DNA of 64,000 bases from contig NZ_PJOM01000001.1 in NCBI RefSeq assembly GCF_002900965.1, positions 248,001 through 312,000 of the forward strand, given 5' to 3'. The position numbers were made by a program, and so were the translations under genes. Source of the DNA: Pseudotabrizicola formosa. GTDB taxonomy: Bacteria; Pseudomonadota; Alphaproteobacteria; Rhodobacterales; Rhodobacteraceae. A model generated the notes under the pieces. The model was not told the origin of the DNA, did not search any database, and was given only the letters and a program-made list of their open reading frames with translations. Below, piece by piece: positions 42,304 through 51,179 of this stretch (its first letter is position 1; each line of letters starts with the position of its first letter).

Positions 42304-42630
42304 ATGCTGAGACTGACTCCCAAATACCATCTTGGTCAGGTGCTGCGGCACCGCAAGCACCCGTTCCGGGGTGTGGTGTTTGATGTCGACGCGATGTTTT
42401 CCAATACCGAGGAATGGTATGACAACATTCCCGAAGAAAGCCGCCCCGCCAAGGACCAGCCCTTCTATCACCTGCTGGCGGAAAACGACCAGAGCTTCTA
42501 CGTCGCCTATGTGTCGGAACAGAACCTGGTTCCGGACGAAACCGGCGAGCCGGTGGGCCACCCCGATCTGGGTGATCTGTTCGGGGATTTCGAGGACGGG
42601 CGCTATCCGTTGCAGTTTCAGCTGAATTGA
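42304..42630 (+). CDS. hspQ: Heat-shock protein HspQ (YccV)
   Basis: A 108-aa protein with the whole hemimethylated-DNA-binding-like domain: KYHLGQVLRHRKHPFRGVVFDVDAMFSNTEEWYDNIPEESRP, then KDQPFYHLLAENDQSFYVAYVSEQNLVPDETGEPVGHPDLGDLF. HspQ enhances Lon protease specificity and binds hemimethylated DNA in E. coli. AAGGGGA lies 10 nt before the ATG. CTTG-N15-CCAT upstream (42261-42283) loosely resembles a heat-shock promoter but would place transcription start almost on the ribosome binding site, so I do not call it. Confidence 0.92.
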   Translation: MLRLTPKYHLGQVLRHRKHPFRGVVFDVDAMFSNTEEWYDNIPEESRPAKDQPFYHLLAENDQSFYVAYVSEQNLVPDETGEPVGHPDLGDLFGDFEDGRYPLQFQLN

Positions 42631-42695
42631 CCGGCGGTCATTGACCAGTCGGTAATCTTCGGGCGCTAGGCTTTGCCAAGTGCCGGAGGGCTGGA

Positions 42696-43040
42696 ATGAA
42701 ACTGGATTCTGAAATGACCCCCGAGCTGATGATCGTGCGGGTGCACGAAAAGCGCATTGACGCCGCGGGGGCGATTGATTTCAAGGACAGGATGCGCGAT
42801 CTGACCGCTGGTGCCCGGGGGCGGGTGGTGCTGGATCTGTCCTGCGTCACCTTCATTGACAGTTCGGGGCTGGGGGCGGTGGTGGCGGTGCGCAAAGCGC
42901 TCGGCCCTGACCGCCCGCTTGAACTCGCAGGTCTGACCCCTTCTGTCGACAAGGTATTCCGGCTGACCCGGATGGATTCGGTTTTCACCATTCACCCTGA
43001 CGTTCCGGATCTGGCGGGCAACTTTCGTGATGTTGTCTGA
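42696..43040 (+). CDS. STAS-domain anti-sigma factor antagonist
   Basis: A 114-aa SpoIIAA/RsbV-like protein. The phosphorylatable Ser is in VVLDLSCVTFIDSSGLGAVVAVRKAL, followed by LELAGLTPSVDKVFRLTRMDSVF. Dephosphorylated antagonists of this type bind a partner kinase and free a sigma factor or another output. The next gene, overlapping by 11-14 nt, encodes that kinase. No sigma factor or PP2C phosphatase is adjacent, so the output is encoded elsewhere. Confidence 0.88.
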   Translation: MKLDSEMTPELMIVRVHEKRIDAAGAIDFKDRMRDLTAGARGRVVLDLSCVTFIDSSGLGAVVAVRKALGPDRPLELAGLTPSVDKVFRLTRMDSVFTIHPDVPDLAGNFRDVV

Positions 43041-43476
43041 TGCCGCGGCCCGCCGGACCTGCTTTGTCATCGCGTCGGACCCGATGTCTGTCCGGCATGC
43101 GGTGCAGGTGGTGTTTGCCCGGTTGAAGCGGTGGCGGATCAACCCCGATGCCTGTGACAGCACCCAGATCGTTCTGGCCGAAGCGTTGAACAACATCGTC
43201 AAACACGCCTATGCGCAGGCCCCGGGCGAGATTGAGGTGATGATCGACCTGTCGGACAGCGATCTGACCTGCCGGATCATGGATGCCGGCCTGCCGCTGC
43301 CCGGATGCTCGGTGCTTCCCGCCTGGGTCGCGCCGGTGCCCGATGGCGGCGAGGTGCCAGAGGGGGGCTATGGCTGGCACCTGATTCGCACCCTGACAAA
43401 AGACGTGAGCTATCGGCGTGCGGGAGGGCGGAATATCCTGACATTCCGGATTGCATCGCAACAGGGCCCGCAATGA
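43030..43476 (+). CDS. RsbW/SpoIIAB-like anti-sigma kinase
   Basis: A 148-aa GHKL ATPase. The N-box is QIVLAEALNNIVKHAYAQ, the G1 box CRIMDAGLPLP and the G2 region GGYGWHLIRTLTKDVSYRRAGGRNIL. It presumably phosphorylates the STAS protein encoded just upstream. A loop rich in Pro/Val (LPAWVAPVPDGGEVPE) interrupts the ATP lid and is longer than in Bacillus RsbW. A GTG immediately precedes the chosen ATG. The following 220 nt show no gene. Confidence 0.85.
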   Translation: MLSDAAARRTCFVIASDPMSVRHAVQVVFARLKRWRINPDACDSTQIVLAEALNNIVKHAYAQAPGEIEVMIDLSDSDLTCRIMDAGLPLPGCSVLPAWVAPVPDGGEVPEGGYGWHLIRTLTKDVSYRRAGGRNILTFRIASQQGPQ

Positions 43477-43696
43477 CCGGCGCTTTGTTGCCAGATCCGA
43501 CAAGGCTGACGCAATCTTGCCTGAATTTCCCCCTGAAACGAACGTGATCTTCGGCCAAAGTGATCGGGTAGCTGCTTAAAGGCTTCTCTCGGCGCTGCGG
43601 ACAATGCCCCCACCCAGTTTGCGGCGCCGAGATCCTCATGCCATTTGCACATCGCCGCGCGGCTGATTAGCGTGACCCCGACAACAAGGGGGCACC

Positions 43697-45268
43697 ATGC
43701 GCGACTTTCACCTTCCGGGCCGGTCGGCCGTCTATGCTGAAAACGCGGTTTGCGCCACGTCGCATCCGCTTGCCGCGCAGGCCGCACTCGAGGTGCTGAA
43801 GGCGGGCGGCAATGCGGCGGATGCCGCCATTGCCGGGGCGGTGCTGCTGGGATTTTGCGAACCGCAGATGACCGGATTGGGCGGTGATTGCTTTGTGCTG
43901 CTGAAACCCAAGGGCGAAGAGCGGGTGATGGCCCTGAACGGATCTGGCCGCGCGCCTGCGGGCCTGTCGGCGGCAGAGATGCGCGGCCGGGGGCTGACGG
44001 CAGTGCCGTTGCGCGGGGTGGAATCGGTGACGATGCCGGGGGCGGTGGATGCGTTCTGCACCCTGTCCGCCGATTGGGGCAGCCTGCCGCTGGCGCAGGT
44101 GCTGGCCCCCGCGATCCATTATGCCGAGGCGGGCGTGCCGGTGGCGCCGCGCGTGGCCTTTGACTGGGCCGATGATGCGCCCGAATTGCGGGGGCGCGCG
44201 CGCGACCTGTTTCTGATCGACGGTCAGGCCCCAAGGGCCGGGCAGGTGTTCCGCGCGCCGGGACAGGCCGAGGTGCTGCGCCGGGTCGCGGCGCAGGGCC
44301 GCGCCGGGTTCTATGAGGGCGAGGTGGCCGAGGATATGATCACCAGCCTGCGCGCCTTGGGCGGGACGCATACACTGGACGATCTGGCCGCGACGCGCTG
44401 CACCTGGGGTGATCCGGTGCAGGGCAGCTACAAGGGGATCGATCTGCTGGAACATCCGCCGAACGGGCAGGGGGCGACGGCGATTTTGCTGCTCAACATC
44501 CTGTCGCAGTTTGATCTGGCGGCAATGGACCCGTTTGGCGCGGCGCGCGTGCATCTGGAGGCCGAGGCGGCCAAGCTGGCCTATGATGCGCGCAACCGGT
44601 TTATCGCAGAGACATCGCCCCGGCTGGACCACATGCTGTCCATGGACACGGGGGCCAAGCTGGCGGCGCTGATCGATCCGGGCAAGGTGATGGCCAGTGC
44701 GCCGCCGCTGACCGAGGCGATCCACCGTGACACCATCTATATCACCGTGGTGGACCGCGACCGGATGGCGGTGTCGCTGATCTATTCGGTGTTCTGGGGC
44801 TTTGGCGCGGGGCTGGCGTCGGACAAGTTCGGGCTGTGCTTCCAGAACCGGGGCGCGGGGTTCACCCTGACGGAGGGGCATCCGAACGAGGCGGCGGGGG
44901 GCAAGCGGCCGATGCACACGATCATCCCGGGCATGGTGATGGAAAATGGCCGGGTGACCATGCCCTTTGGCGTGATGGGCGGTGGCTATCAGCCGGCGGG
45001 GCATGCCCGGCTGATTTCCAACATGCGCGATTTCGGGATGGATGTGCAGGCCGCGATCGATGCGCCGCGCAGCTTTGCCGCCAATGGCGCGTTGGAGGTC
45101 GAGCGGGGATATGGCGCGGCGGTGCGGGCCGAGCTTGCGGCGCTGGGGCATCAGGTCACCACGCCCGACACCCCGCTTGGCGGCGCGCAGGCCATTGTGA
45201 TAGGGGCAGACGGCGTGCTGACGGCCGGGTCCGATCCGCGCAAGGATGGCATAGCCTTGGGGTATTAA
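43697..45268 (+). CDS. Gamma-glutamyltransferase family protein, cytosolic type
   Basis: A 523-aa Ntn-hydrolase. The N-terminal HPLAAQAALEVLKAGGNAADAAIA and GGDCFVLLK are typical. Self-cleavage would occur before Thr346 in HRDTIYITVVDRDRMA, which aligns with TTHYSVVD of E. coli GGT, and the oxyanion region is GGGYQPAGHARLISNM. No signal peptide is present, as in the YwrD-like branch, so it may act on intracellular gamma-glutamyl compounds or related amides. It starts a four-gene run with msrC-like, homocysteine-methyltransferase-like and rluA-like genes. Confidence 0.9.
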   Translation: MRDFHLPGRSAVYAENAVCATSHPLAAQAALEVLKAGGNAADAAIAGAVLLGFCEPQMTGLGGDCFVLLKPKGEERVMALNGSGRAPAGLSAAEMRGRGLTAVPLRGVESVTMPGAVDAFCTLSADWGSLPLAQVLAPAIHYAEAGVPVAPRVAFDWADDAPELRGRARDLFLIDGQAPRAGQVFRAPGQAEVLRRVAAQGRAGFYEGEVAEDMITSLRALGGTHTLDDLAATRCTWGDPVQGSYKGIDLLEHPPNGQGATAILLLNILSQFDLAAMDPFGAARVHLEAEAAKLAYDARNRFIAETSPRLDHMLSMDTGAKLAALIDPGKVMASAPPLTEAIHRDTIYITVVDRDRMAVSLIYSVFWGFGAGLASDKFGLCFQNRGAGFTLTEGHPNEAAGGKRPMHTIIPGMVMENGRVTMPFGVMGGGYQPAGHARLISNMRDFGMDVQAAIDAPRSFAANGALEVERGYGAAVRAELAALGHQVTTPDTPLGGAQAIVIGADGVLTAGSDPRKDGIALGY

Positions 45269-45269
45269 G

Positions 45270-45728
45270 ATGGGTGTGGATTACGACGGGTTGCGCAGCG
45301 CGGTGCTGTCGCTGACCGAAGGCGAGAGTGATGCGGTGGCGCTGATGGCGACGGTGGCCTGCGAGGTGCATCACGGGCACCCTTTCAGTGACTGGACCGG
45401 GTTTTACCGGGTGGTGGCACCGGAGCTTTTGAAGATCGGGCCGTATCAGGGCGGGCATGGCTGTCTGGTCATTCCGTTTTCGCGCGGGGTCTGCGGGGCC
45501 TGTGCGCGGACGGGCAAGGTGATGAATGTGCCCGATGTCGATGCCTTCCCGGACCATATTGCCTGCGCGTCCAGCACGCGGTCAGAGCTGGTTTTGCCGG
45601 TGTGGAACGGGGCGGGGGTGCTGCTGGGGGTGTTTGATCTGGACAGCAACACGCCTGCGGCCTTTACCGCTGCGGATGAGGCGTTTTTCACCGCATTGCT
45701 GGCGGATGTGTTCCGCGACGCGGCCTGA
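45270..45728 (+). CDS. Free methionine-R-sulfoxide reductase (GAF domain)
   Basis: A 152-aa GAF-fold enzyme reducing free methionine-(R)-sulfoxide. The three redox cysteines of fRMsr/MsrC are recognisable in FSRGVCGACARTGK and DHIACASSTRSELVLPV. FSDWTGFYRV and VLDLDSNTP-like GVFDLDSNTPAAF complete the family pattern. It begins 1 nt after the GGT stop and precedes a homocysteine S-methyltransferase, consistent with methionine upkeep. Confidence 0.92.
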   Translation: MGVDYDGLRSAVLSLTEGESDAVALMATVACEVHHGHPFSDWTGFYRVVAPELLKIGPYQGGHGCLVIPFSRGVCGACARTGKVMNVPDVDAFPDHIACASSTRSELVLPVWNGAGVLLGVFDLDSNTPAAFTAADEAFFTALLADVFRDAA

Positions 45729-45739
45729 AAGGCAGATTG

Positions 45740-46636
45740 ATGGCACAGATTACGCTTCTGGATGGCGGCATGGGGCAGGAGCTGATTGCCCGCGCGGGCG
45801 ATGACCGCTCGCCGTTGTGGGCGACGCGGGCGATGATCGACCACCCCGGTCTGGTGCGCGAGGTGCATGCCGAATATTTCGCGGCCGGGGCTTCGGTGGC
45901 GACCACCAATACCTATAACATCCTGCATGACCGGCTGGAACGTGCGGGGCTGGATGCGTTCTACCACGCGCTGCATCTGCATGCGTTGCAGCAGGCGCAT
46001 CAGGCGCGGGCCGAGCATGGGCGCGGGATCATTGCCGGGTCGATGGGGCCCTTGGGCGAAAGCTACCGCCCCGATCTGACGCCGCCGGTGGAGGTGTCGG
46101 CGGCGCTGTATGCCGAAAAGGCGCGGCTGATGGGGGCGCATGTCGATGTGATCCTGTGCGAGACCATGTCGTCGCTGGACCTTGCGCGCGGAGCCTTGCG
46201 CGGCGCGCAGGCGGCGGGGGTGCCGGTCTGGCTCTCGGTATCGGTGGATGACCGCGATGGCAGCAAGCTGCGGTCAGGCGAGCCGGTGGCGGCGCTGGCC
46301 GAGGTGGTGGCCGCGCATCCCACGGCGGCGGTGCTGGCCAATTGTTCGATGCCCGAGGCGATGGCGGCGGCCCTGCGCGAACTGTCCACCATGGGATTGC
46401 CGTTCGGGGCCTATGCCAATGGGTTTTCCGAGATTTCCAGCCTGCCATTGCCCGACAGCGGGGACGCGCCCGATTACACCCACCGCCACGACCTGACGCC
46501 GCAGAAATACGCCGATTTCGCCCTGCAATGGGTGGACATGGGCGCCACCATCGTCGGCGGCTGCTGCGAGGTGGGACCGGCGCATATCCGCCATCTGGCG
46601 GAACGATTGCAGGCGGCGGGCCATTCCATCCTATGA
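45740..46636 (+). CDS. Homocysteine S-methyltransferase family protein
   Basis: A 298-aa TIM-barrel methyltransferase. The N-terminal LLDGGMGQELIARAG, then SMGPLGESYRPD and the three zinc-thiol cysteines in LANCSMPEA and IVGGCCEVGPAHI define the Pfam S-methyl_trans family. It transfers methyl from S-methylmethionine, S-adenosylmethionine or betaine to homocysteine; the donor is not evident. AAAGG lies 7 nt ahead of ATG 45740; a TTG one codon earlier is possible. The stop overlaps the next start as ATGA. Confidence 0.88.
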   Translation: MAQITLLDGGMGQELIARAGDDRSPLWATRAMIDHPGLVREVHAEYFAAGASVATTNTYNILHDRLERAGLDAFYHALHLHALQQAHQARAEHGRGIIAGSMGPLGESYRPDLTPPVEVSAALYAEKARLMGAHVDVILCETMSSLDLARGALRGAQAAGVPVWLSVSVDDRDGSKLRSGEPVAALAEVVAAHPTAAVLANCSMPEAMAAALRELSTMGLPFGAYANGFSEISSLPLPDSGDAPDYTHRHDLTPQKYADFALQWVDMGATIVGGCCEVGPAHIRHLAERLQAAGHSIL

Positions 46637-47322
46637 CCCGGCGCGTTGTCCCCGACCATGCCCCCAGCCTGATCCCCGATTTCGGCTATGATCCGCCGGA
46701 TGTGCCGTTGTCGGTGCTGTACGAGGATGCGCATATCCTTGTGGTGGACAAACCTGCCGGGCTGCTGAGCGTGCCGGGCAAGCTGGAGGGGCGGCAGGAT
46801 TGCCTGATCTCGCGCCTGCAGGCGGAATACTGGGATGCGCTGGTGGTACACCGGCTGGATTGTGACACATCCGGCGTGATGATCTTTGCCCGGACCAAAC
46901 AGGCGCAGGGCTTTCTGGGGCAGGAATTTGAGCAGCGACGCGCCCGCAAGACCTATGTGGCGCGGGTCTGGGGCGTGATGGAGGAGGACCGGGGCCATGT
47001 CGATCTGCCGCTGGGCAGCGACTGGCCGCGCCGCCCGCGCCAGATGGTGGACCCTGAAAACGGCCGCCCGGCGCAGACCGACTGGGAGGTGATCGGGCGT
47101 GATGAAACGGAAACCCGGGTGCGGCTGCATCCGCTGACCGGGCGCAGTCATCAGCTGCGGGTGCATATGCTCGCGCTGGGCCATGTGATCATCGGCGATC
47201 AGATCTATGCCACCGGCGCGGCGCGCGAGGCCCCGCGCCTGATGCTGCATTCCGAGACCCTGAGCCTGCACCATCCTGCCACCAACGACCGCGTGACCTT
47301 CAGCGCCCCGCTGCCATTCTGA
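46633..47322 (+). CDS. RluA-family pseudouridine synthase
   Basis: A 229-aa synthase with catalytic Asp in VVHRLDCDTSGVMIFARTK, plus LYEDAHILVVDKPAGLLSVPG and RLHPLTGRSHQLRVHMLALGH. It has no S4 domain. The short length is like E. coli RluA (23S rRNA position 746 and tRNA position 32) rather than RluC/RluD. The assignment of target bases is by length only. It is coupled to the methyltransferase gene. Confidence 0.9.
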   Translation: MTRRVVPDHAPSLIPDFGYDPPDVPLSVLYEDAHILVVDKPAGLLSVPGKLEGRQDCLISRLQAEYWDALVVHRLDCDTSGVMIFARTKQAQGFLGQEFEQRRARKTYVARVWGVMEEDRGHVDLPLGSDWPRRPRQMVDPENGRPAQTDWEVIGRDETETRVRLHPLTGRSHQLRVHMLALGHVIIGDQIYATGAAREAPRLMLHSETLSLHHPATNDRVTFSAPLPF

Positions 47323-47368
47323 TCAAATCCGCTTTCCTCTGGCGCTGTTAATGGTCTAAGCATCAGGC

Positions 47369-48037
47369 ATGAGATGGACGCTGCCCAATATCCTGACGGT
47401 GATGCGCCTGATCGCTGCCCCCGGCGTTGCGATCATGTTCTTGTATTTCCACCGTCCCTGGGCCGATTGGTTCGCCCTGACCCTGTTCATCGTGGCCGCT
47501 GTCACCGACTGGTTTGATGGCTATATCGCCCGGCGCTGGCAACAGGAATCAAAGTTCGGCGCGATGCTGGACCCGATTGCCGACAAGGCGATGGTGGTGA
47601 TCGCGCTGGTGATCATCACCGGCTATTCCGGGATGAACCCCTGGCTGATCCTGCCGGTCACGCTGATCCTGTTCCGCGAAGTGTTCGTGTCGGGCCTGCG
47701 CGAGTTTCTGGCGGAAAAGGCCGGGCTTTTGAAGGTGACCAAGCTGGCCAAGTGGAAGACCACGGCGCAGATGGTGGCGATTGCGGTGCTGTTTCTGGGC
47801 ACCGGGCTGGAACATGTCGAGGGCATTGCGCGGCGCGGCATGACCAATGATCAATATGCCGCGCTGGTGTCGCAGGGGCTTGCCGATCCGCTGCGGTCTT
47901 GCGGCGCGCGTGGATGTTCTTCGCTGGCGACCTTTGTCGGGCTGGGGCTGATCTGGGCGGCGGCGGTGCTGACCTTGATCACCGGCTGGGATTACTTCCG
48001 CAAATCGCTGCCCTATCTGAAGGATGAAAAACCGTGA
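47369..48037 (+). CDS. pgsA: Phosphatidylglycerophosphate synthase PgsA
   Basis: A 222-aa inner-membrane enzyme making phosphatidylglycerol phosphate from CDP-diacylglycerol and glycerol 3-phosphate. The CDP-alcohol phosphotransferase motif is DWFDGYIARRW...FGAMLDPIADK (residues 47-73). It opens WTLPNILTVMRLIAAPGV and has about five hydrophobic helices. A 40-residue insert (RRGMTNDQYAALVSQGLADPLRSCGARGCSS) near the C terminus is unusual compared with E. coli. The stop overlaps the moaD GTG start. Confidence 0.93.
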   Translation: MRWTLPNILTVMRLIAAPGVAIMFLYFHRPWADWFALTLFIVAAVTDWFDGYIARRWQQESKFGAMLDPIADKAMVVIALVIITGYSGMNPWLILPVTLILFREVFVSGLREFLAEKAGLLKVTKLAKWKTTAQMVAIAVLFLGTGLEHVEGIARRGMTNDQYAALVSQGLADPLRSCGARGCSSLATFVGLGLIWAAAVLTLITGWDYFRKSLPYLKDEKP

Positions 48038-48285
48038 CGGTCGAGGTTCTGTATTTCGCCTGGGTGCGCGAACGGATCGGGCTGCCGCGCGAACGGGTGA
48101 GCACGCAGGCCGAAACGGTTGCCGGGCTGATTGCCGAACTGGTGGCGCGCGAAGAGCGCTATGCGATGGCCTTTGCCGATCTGTCCAGCCTGCGGGTGGC
48201 GCTGGATCAGGACCTGGCTGATTTTGACTCCCCCCTGGCCGGGGTGCGTGAGGTGGCATTCTTTCCGCCGATGACCGGGGGCTAG
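48034..48285 (+). CDS. moaD: Molybdopterin synthase small subunit MoaD
   Basis: An 83-aa ubiquitin-like sulfur carrier ending in the required Gly-Gly (FFPPMTGG), which is thiocarboxylated and donates sulfur to precursor Z. EVLYFAWVRERIG and VRVALDQ-like LRVALDQDLADFDSPL are typical. It starts at GTG inside the pgsA stop (GTGA) and is followed after 1 nt by moaE, so synthase subunits are made in step. Confidence 0.93.
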   Translation: MTVEVLYFAWVRERIGLPRERVSTQAETVAGLIAELVAREERYAMAFADLSSLRVALDQDLADFDSPLAGVREVAFFPPMTGG

Positions 48286-48286
48286 G

Positions 48287-48727
48287 ATGCGATTGGCCGT
48301 GCAGACAGAGCCGTTCGATCTGGGGGCCGAGTCGGTGGCTTTCGCGGCGGGCGCGGCCGGGGCCGGGGCTGTGGTGACCTTCACAGGCATCGTGCGCGAC
48401 AATGGTGGCACGCTTTCTGCAATGGAAATCGAGCACTACCCCGGCATGACCGAACGCGCGATTGCGGCGATCATGGAGGAGGCGCGCAGCCGCTGGGCAC
48501 TGGTGGATGCGCTGGTCATTCACCGCCATGGTCGGCTGGCGGGGGGTGAGATGATCATGATGGTCGCCACCGCCGCGCCGCACCGGGCCGATGCCTTTGC
48601 GGCGGCAGAGTTCCTGATGGATTACCTGAAATCCCGCGCGCCGTTCTGGAAAAAGGAACTGGGGCCGGAGGGTGCTACCTGGGTGGCGGCGAAGGATGAG
48701 GACGAGGCGGCTTTGCGCCGCTGGTAG
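48287..48727 (+). CDS. moaE: Molybdopterin synthase large subunit MoaE
   Basis: A 146-aa catalytic subunit of molybdopterin synthase. It has VVTFTGIVRDNGGTLSAMEIEHYPGMTE, the catalytic loop HRHGRLAGGEMIMMVATAAPHRADAF and the Lys-rich KSRAPFWKKELGPEGATWVAAK motif. It is full length. Followed by a REP pair, which may stabilise or terminate the pgsA-moaD-moaE transcript. Confidence 0.95.
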   Translation: MRLAVQTEPFDLGAESVAFAAGAAGAGAVVTFTGIVRDNGGTLSAMEIEHYPGMTERAIAAIMEEARSRWALVDALVIHRHGRLAGGEMIMMVATAAPHRADAFAAAEFLMDYLKSRAPFWKKELGPEGATWVAAKDEDEAALRRW

Positions 48728-48744
48728 CGCGGGCGCTTGCAACG

Positions 48745-48801
48745 GTAGGGCGGGGTTCACCCCGCCATGTGCGACCAAAGGCGGGGTGAACCCCGCCCTA
48801 C
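48745..48801. repeat. Complete REP pair downstream of moaE
   Basis: GTAG-headed unit at 48745-48766 and its inverted copy ending CTAC at 48780-48801, separated by 13 nt, both with perfect cores. It is the best-preserved pair in the window, together with 30342-30400. Confidence 0.88.
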
Positions 48802-48929
48802 GCCCAGATCGGGATTTCGTCGCCCTACGGGATGGGCGCAGCTTGGGCGTTTGTCCGTCGTGAGTATTTGGCAAAGGTGCAAATGCTGGTGGCTTTCGTG
48901 CGCGGGGCGGGCGTGCTAGGGCTGATGGT

Positions 48930-51179
48930 ATGGAACAATTGCCCAGCAAAGAGCAGATCCTGCACTGGATCACCGAGAACCCCGGCCTGCAGGCCAAGCG
49001 CGATATTGCGCGCGCCTTTGGCATCAAGGGGGCGGCGCGGATCGAGCTGAAGCGCATCCTTGCCGAGCTGGAGGAGGAGGGGCAGGTGGCCAAGAAGGGC
49101 CGCAGCTACCGCGACCCCGACAGCCTGCCGCCGGTGTCCATCCTGATCATCACCGGGCCGGATGCGCAGGGCGATGTCTTTGCCCGGCCGATGGAATGGG
49201 GCGGCGAGGGCGAGGCCCCGCGGGTGCTGTTCGTGGCGAAGAAGGGCGACCCCGCATTGGCGGCGGGGGACCGCATTCTGGCGCGGCTGTCGCCGGCGGA
49301 TGTGGGCGAATACCAGTATGAGGCGCGGCTGATCCGCCATATCGGCACCAACCCGCTGCGGGTGCTTGGGGTCTTTCGTGCCAATGCCGAGGGCGGGCGG
49401 ATCGTGCCCATCGACAAGGGGCAAGACAAGGAATGGCGTGTCGGGCGGGACATGACGCTGGGCGCGAAGGATGGCGAGCTGGTTGAGGGTGAAGCCATCG
49501 GGCGGCGCAACATGGGCCTGCCGCAGGCGCGGATCACCGCCGTGCTGGGCGACCCGTCGGGGCCGCGCGCGGTGAGCCTGATTGCCATTCATCAGCACGG
49601 CATTCCCGACCAGTTCCCCGATGCGGTGATTGCCGAGGCCGACCGGGCGGAACCTGCGGGCCTGGACGGGCGCGAGGATCTGCGCGACCTGCCGCTTTTG
49701 ACCATCGACCCTGCCGATGCGCGTGACCGCGATGATGCGGTCTATGCCGAACATGACCGCGAGGCGGGCAATCCGGGTGGCTTTGTCGTCTGGGTGGCGA
49801 TTGCCGATGTGGCCTATTATGTGCGCCCCGGGTCGGCGCTGGACCGCGAGGCGCGCAAACGCGGCAATTCCACCTATTTCCCCGACCGGGTGGTGCCGAT
49901 GTTGCCGGACGTGCTGTCGGGCGATCTGTGTTCCTTGCATCAGCATGTGGACCGTGCCTGCCTTGCGGTGCGGATGCGGCTGGATGCGCAAGGGGCCAAG
50001 ATCAGCCACCGTTTCGTGCGCGGGATCATGCGATCTGTCGCCAGCCTGAGCTATGAGCAGGCGCAGGCGGCGATTGACGGCAGCCCGGATGAGGCGACAG
50101 CCCCGCTGCTGGAGCGGGTGTTGAAGCCACTGTATGCCGCCTATGCCGCAACGAAACACGCCCGCGCCTTGCGCCAGCCGCTGGACCTTGATCTGCCGGA
50201 GCGCAAGATCGAACTGTCCGACACGGGCGAGGTCAAGGCGGTGACGTTCAAGGACCGCTTTGACGCGCACCGGCTGATCGAGGAATTCATGATCCTGGCC
50301 AATGTGTCGGCGGCGGAAGAGTTGGTGCGGTTGAAGCAGCCCTTGCTGTTCCGGGTGCATGAGGAGCCGACGCCGGAAAAGCTGGACAGTTTGCGCGAGG
50401 TGGCGGAAGCCTCGGGCTTTGTGCTGGCCAAGGGGCAGGTGTTGCAGACCCGGCATCTGAACACGCTGCTGGCGGCGGCGCAGGGGACGGAATTTGATGA
50501 GCTGCTGAACATCAGCACCCTGCGCAGCATGACGCAGGCCTATTACTTTCCGCAGAATTTTGGCCATTTCGGATTGGCGCTGAAGAATTACGCGCATTTC
50601 ACCTCTCCCATCCGGCGTTATTCCGACCTGATCGTGCACCGGGCGCTGATCGCCGGGCATCGCTGGGGCAAGGATGGCTTGTCCGCGCAGGATGTGGAGA
50701 CGCTGGAGGAAACCGCCAAGCTGATTTCCGACTCTGAGCGGCGCAGCATGGCGGCGGAGCGGGATACCACCGACCGCTATCTTGCGGCCTATCTGGCCGA
50801 CCGGGTGGGGGCGGAGTTCACCGGGCGGATTTCCGGCGTGCAGCGTTTTGGCCTGTTCGTGAAGCTGGATGAAACCGGGGCCGATGGGTTGATTCCCATT
50901 CGCAGCATCGGGCGCGAGTTTTATCACTATGATCAGGACAGCCAGACCCTGACCGGGGCGGACTCTGGGATGACCATCGGCATTGGGCAACGGGTGACGG
51001 TGCGGCTGGCCGAGGCAACGCCGGTGACCGGGGGGATCACGCTGGACCTGCTCAACATCGAAGGCGGAACGCTGCCCAAGGCCGCGCCGCGCCGGGGGAA
51101 GTACGCCCCGCGCAAGCCGGGGCAGGCAGCGGCCAAGGCCAGCAAGCTGAAACGCAAGGTGCTGCGCAAGCGGCGCTGA
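48930..51179 (+). CDS. rnr: Ribonuclease R
   Basis: A 749-aa 3'-5' exoribonuclease that degrades structured RNA. The order is an N-terminal helix-turn-helix-like part (about 1-60), cold-shock domains, and the RNB catalytic domain with the acidic residues in IDPADARDRDDAVYAE, VWVAIADVAYYV and FPDRVVPMLPDVLSGDLCSL. A C-terminal S1 domain (EFTGRISGVQRFGLFVKLDETGADGLIPI) and a Lys/Arg-rich tail follow. AHFTSPIRRYSDLIVHRAL is the RNB signature. The ribosome binding site is weak. Confidence 0.95.
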   Translation: MEQLPSKEQILHWITENPGLQAKRDIARAFGIKGAARIELKRILAELEEEGQVAKKGRSYRDPDSLPPVSILIITGPDAQGDVFARPMEWGGEGEAPRVLFVAKKGDPALAAGDRILARLSPADVGEYQYEARLIRHIGTNPLRVLGVFRANAEGGRIVPIDKGQDKEWRVGRDMTLGAKDGELVEGEAIGRRNMGLPQARITAVLGDPSGPRAVSLIAIHQHGIPDQFPDAVIAEADRAEPAGLDGREDLRDLPLLTIDPADARDRDDAVYAEHDREAGNPGGFVVWVAIADVAYYVRPGSALDREARKRGNSTYFPDRVVPMLPDVLSGDLCSLHQHVDRACLAVRMRLDAQGAKISHRFVRGIMRSVASLSYEQAQAAIDGSPDEATAPLLERVLKPLYAAYAATKHARALRQPLDLDLPERKIELSDTGEVKAVTFKDRFDAHRLIEEFMILANVSAAEELVRLKQPLLFRVHEEPTPEKLDSLREVAEASGFVLAKGQVLQTRHLNTLLAAAQGTEFDELLNISTLRSMTQAYYFPQNFGHFGLALKNYAHFTSPIRRYSDLIVHRALIAGHRWGKDGLSAQDVETLEETAKLISDSERRSMAAERDTTDRYLAAYLADRVGAEFTGRISGVQRFGLFVKLDETGADGLIPIRSIGREFYHYDQDSQTLTGADSGMTIGIGQRVTVRLAEATPVTGGITLDLLNIEGGTLPKAAPRRGKYAPRKPGQAAAKASKLKRKVLRKRR

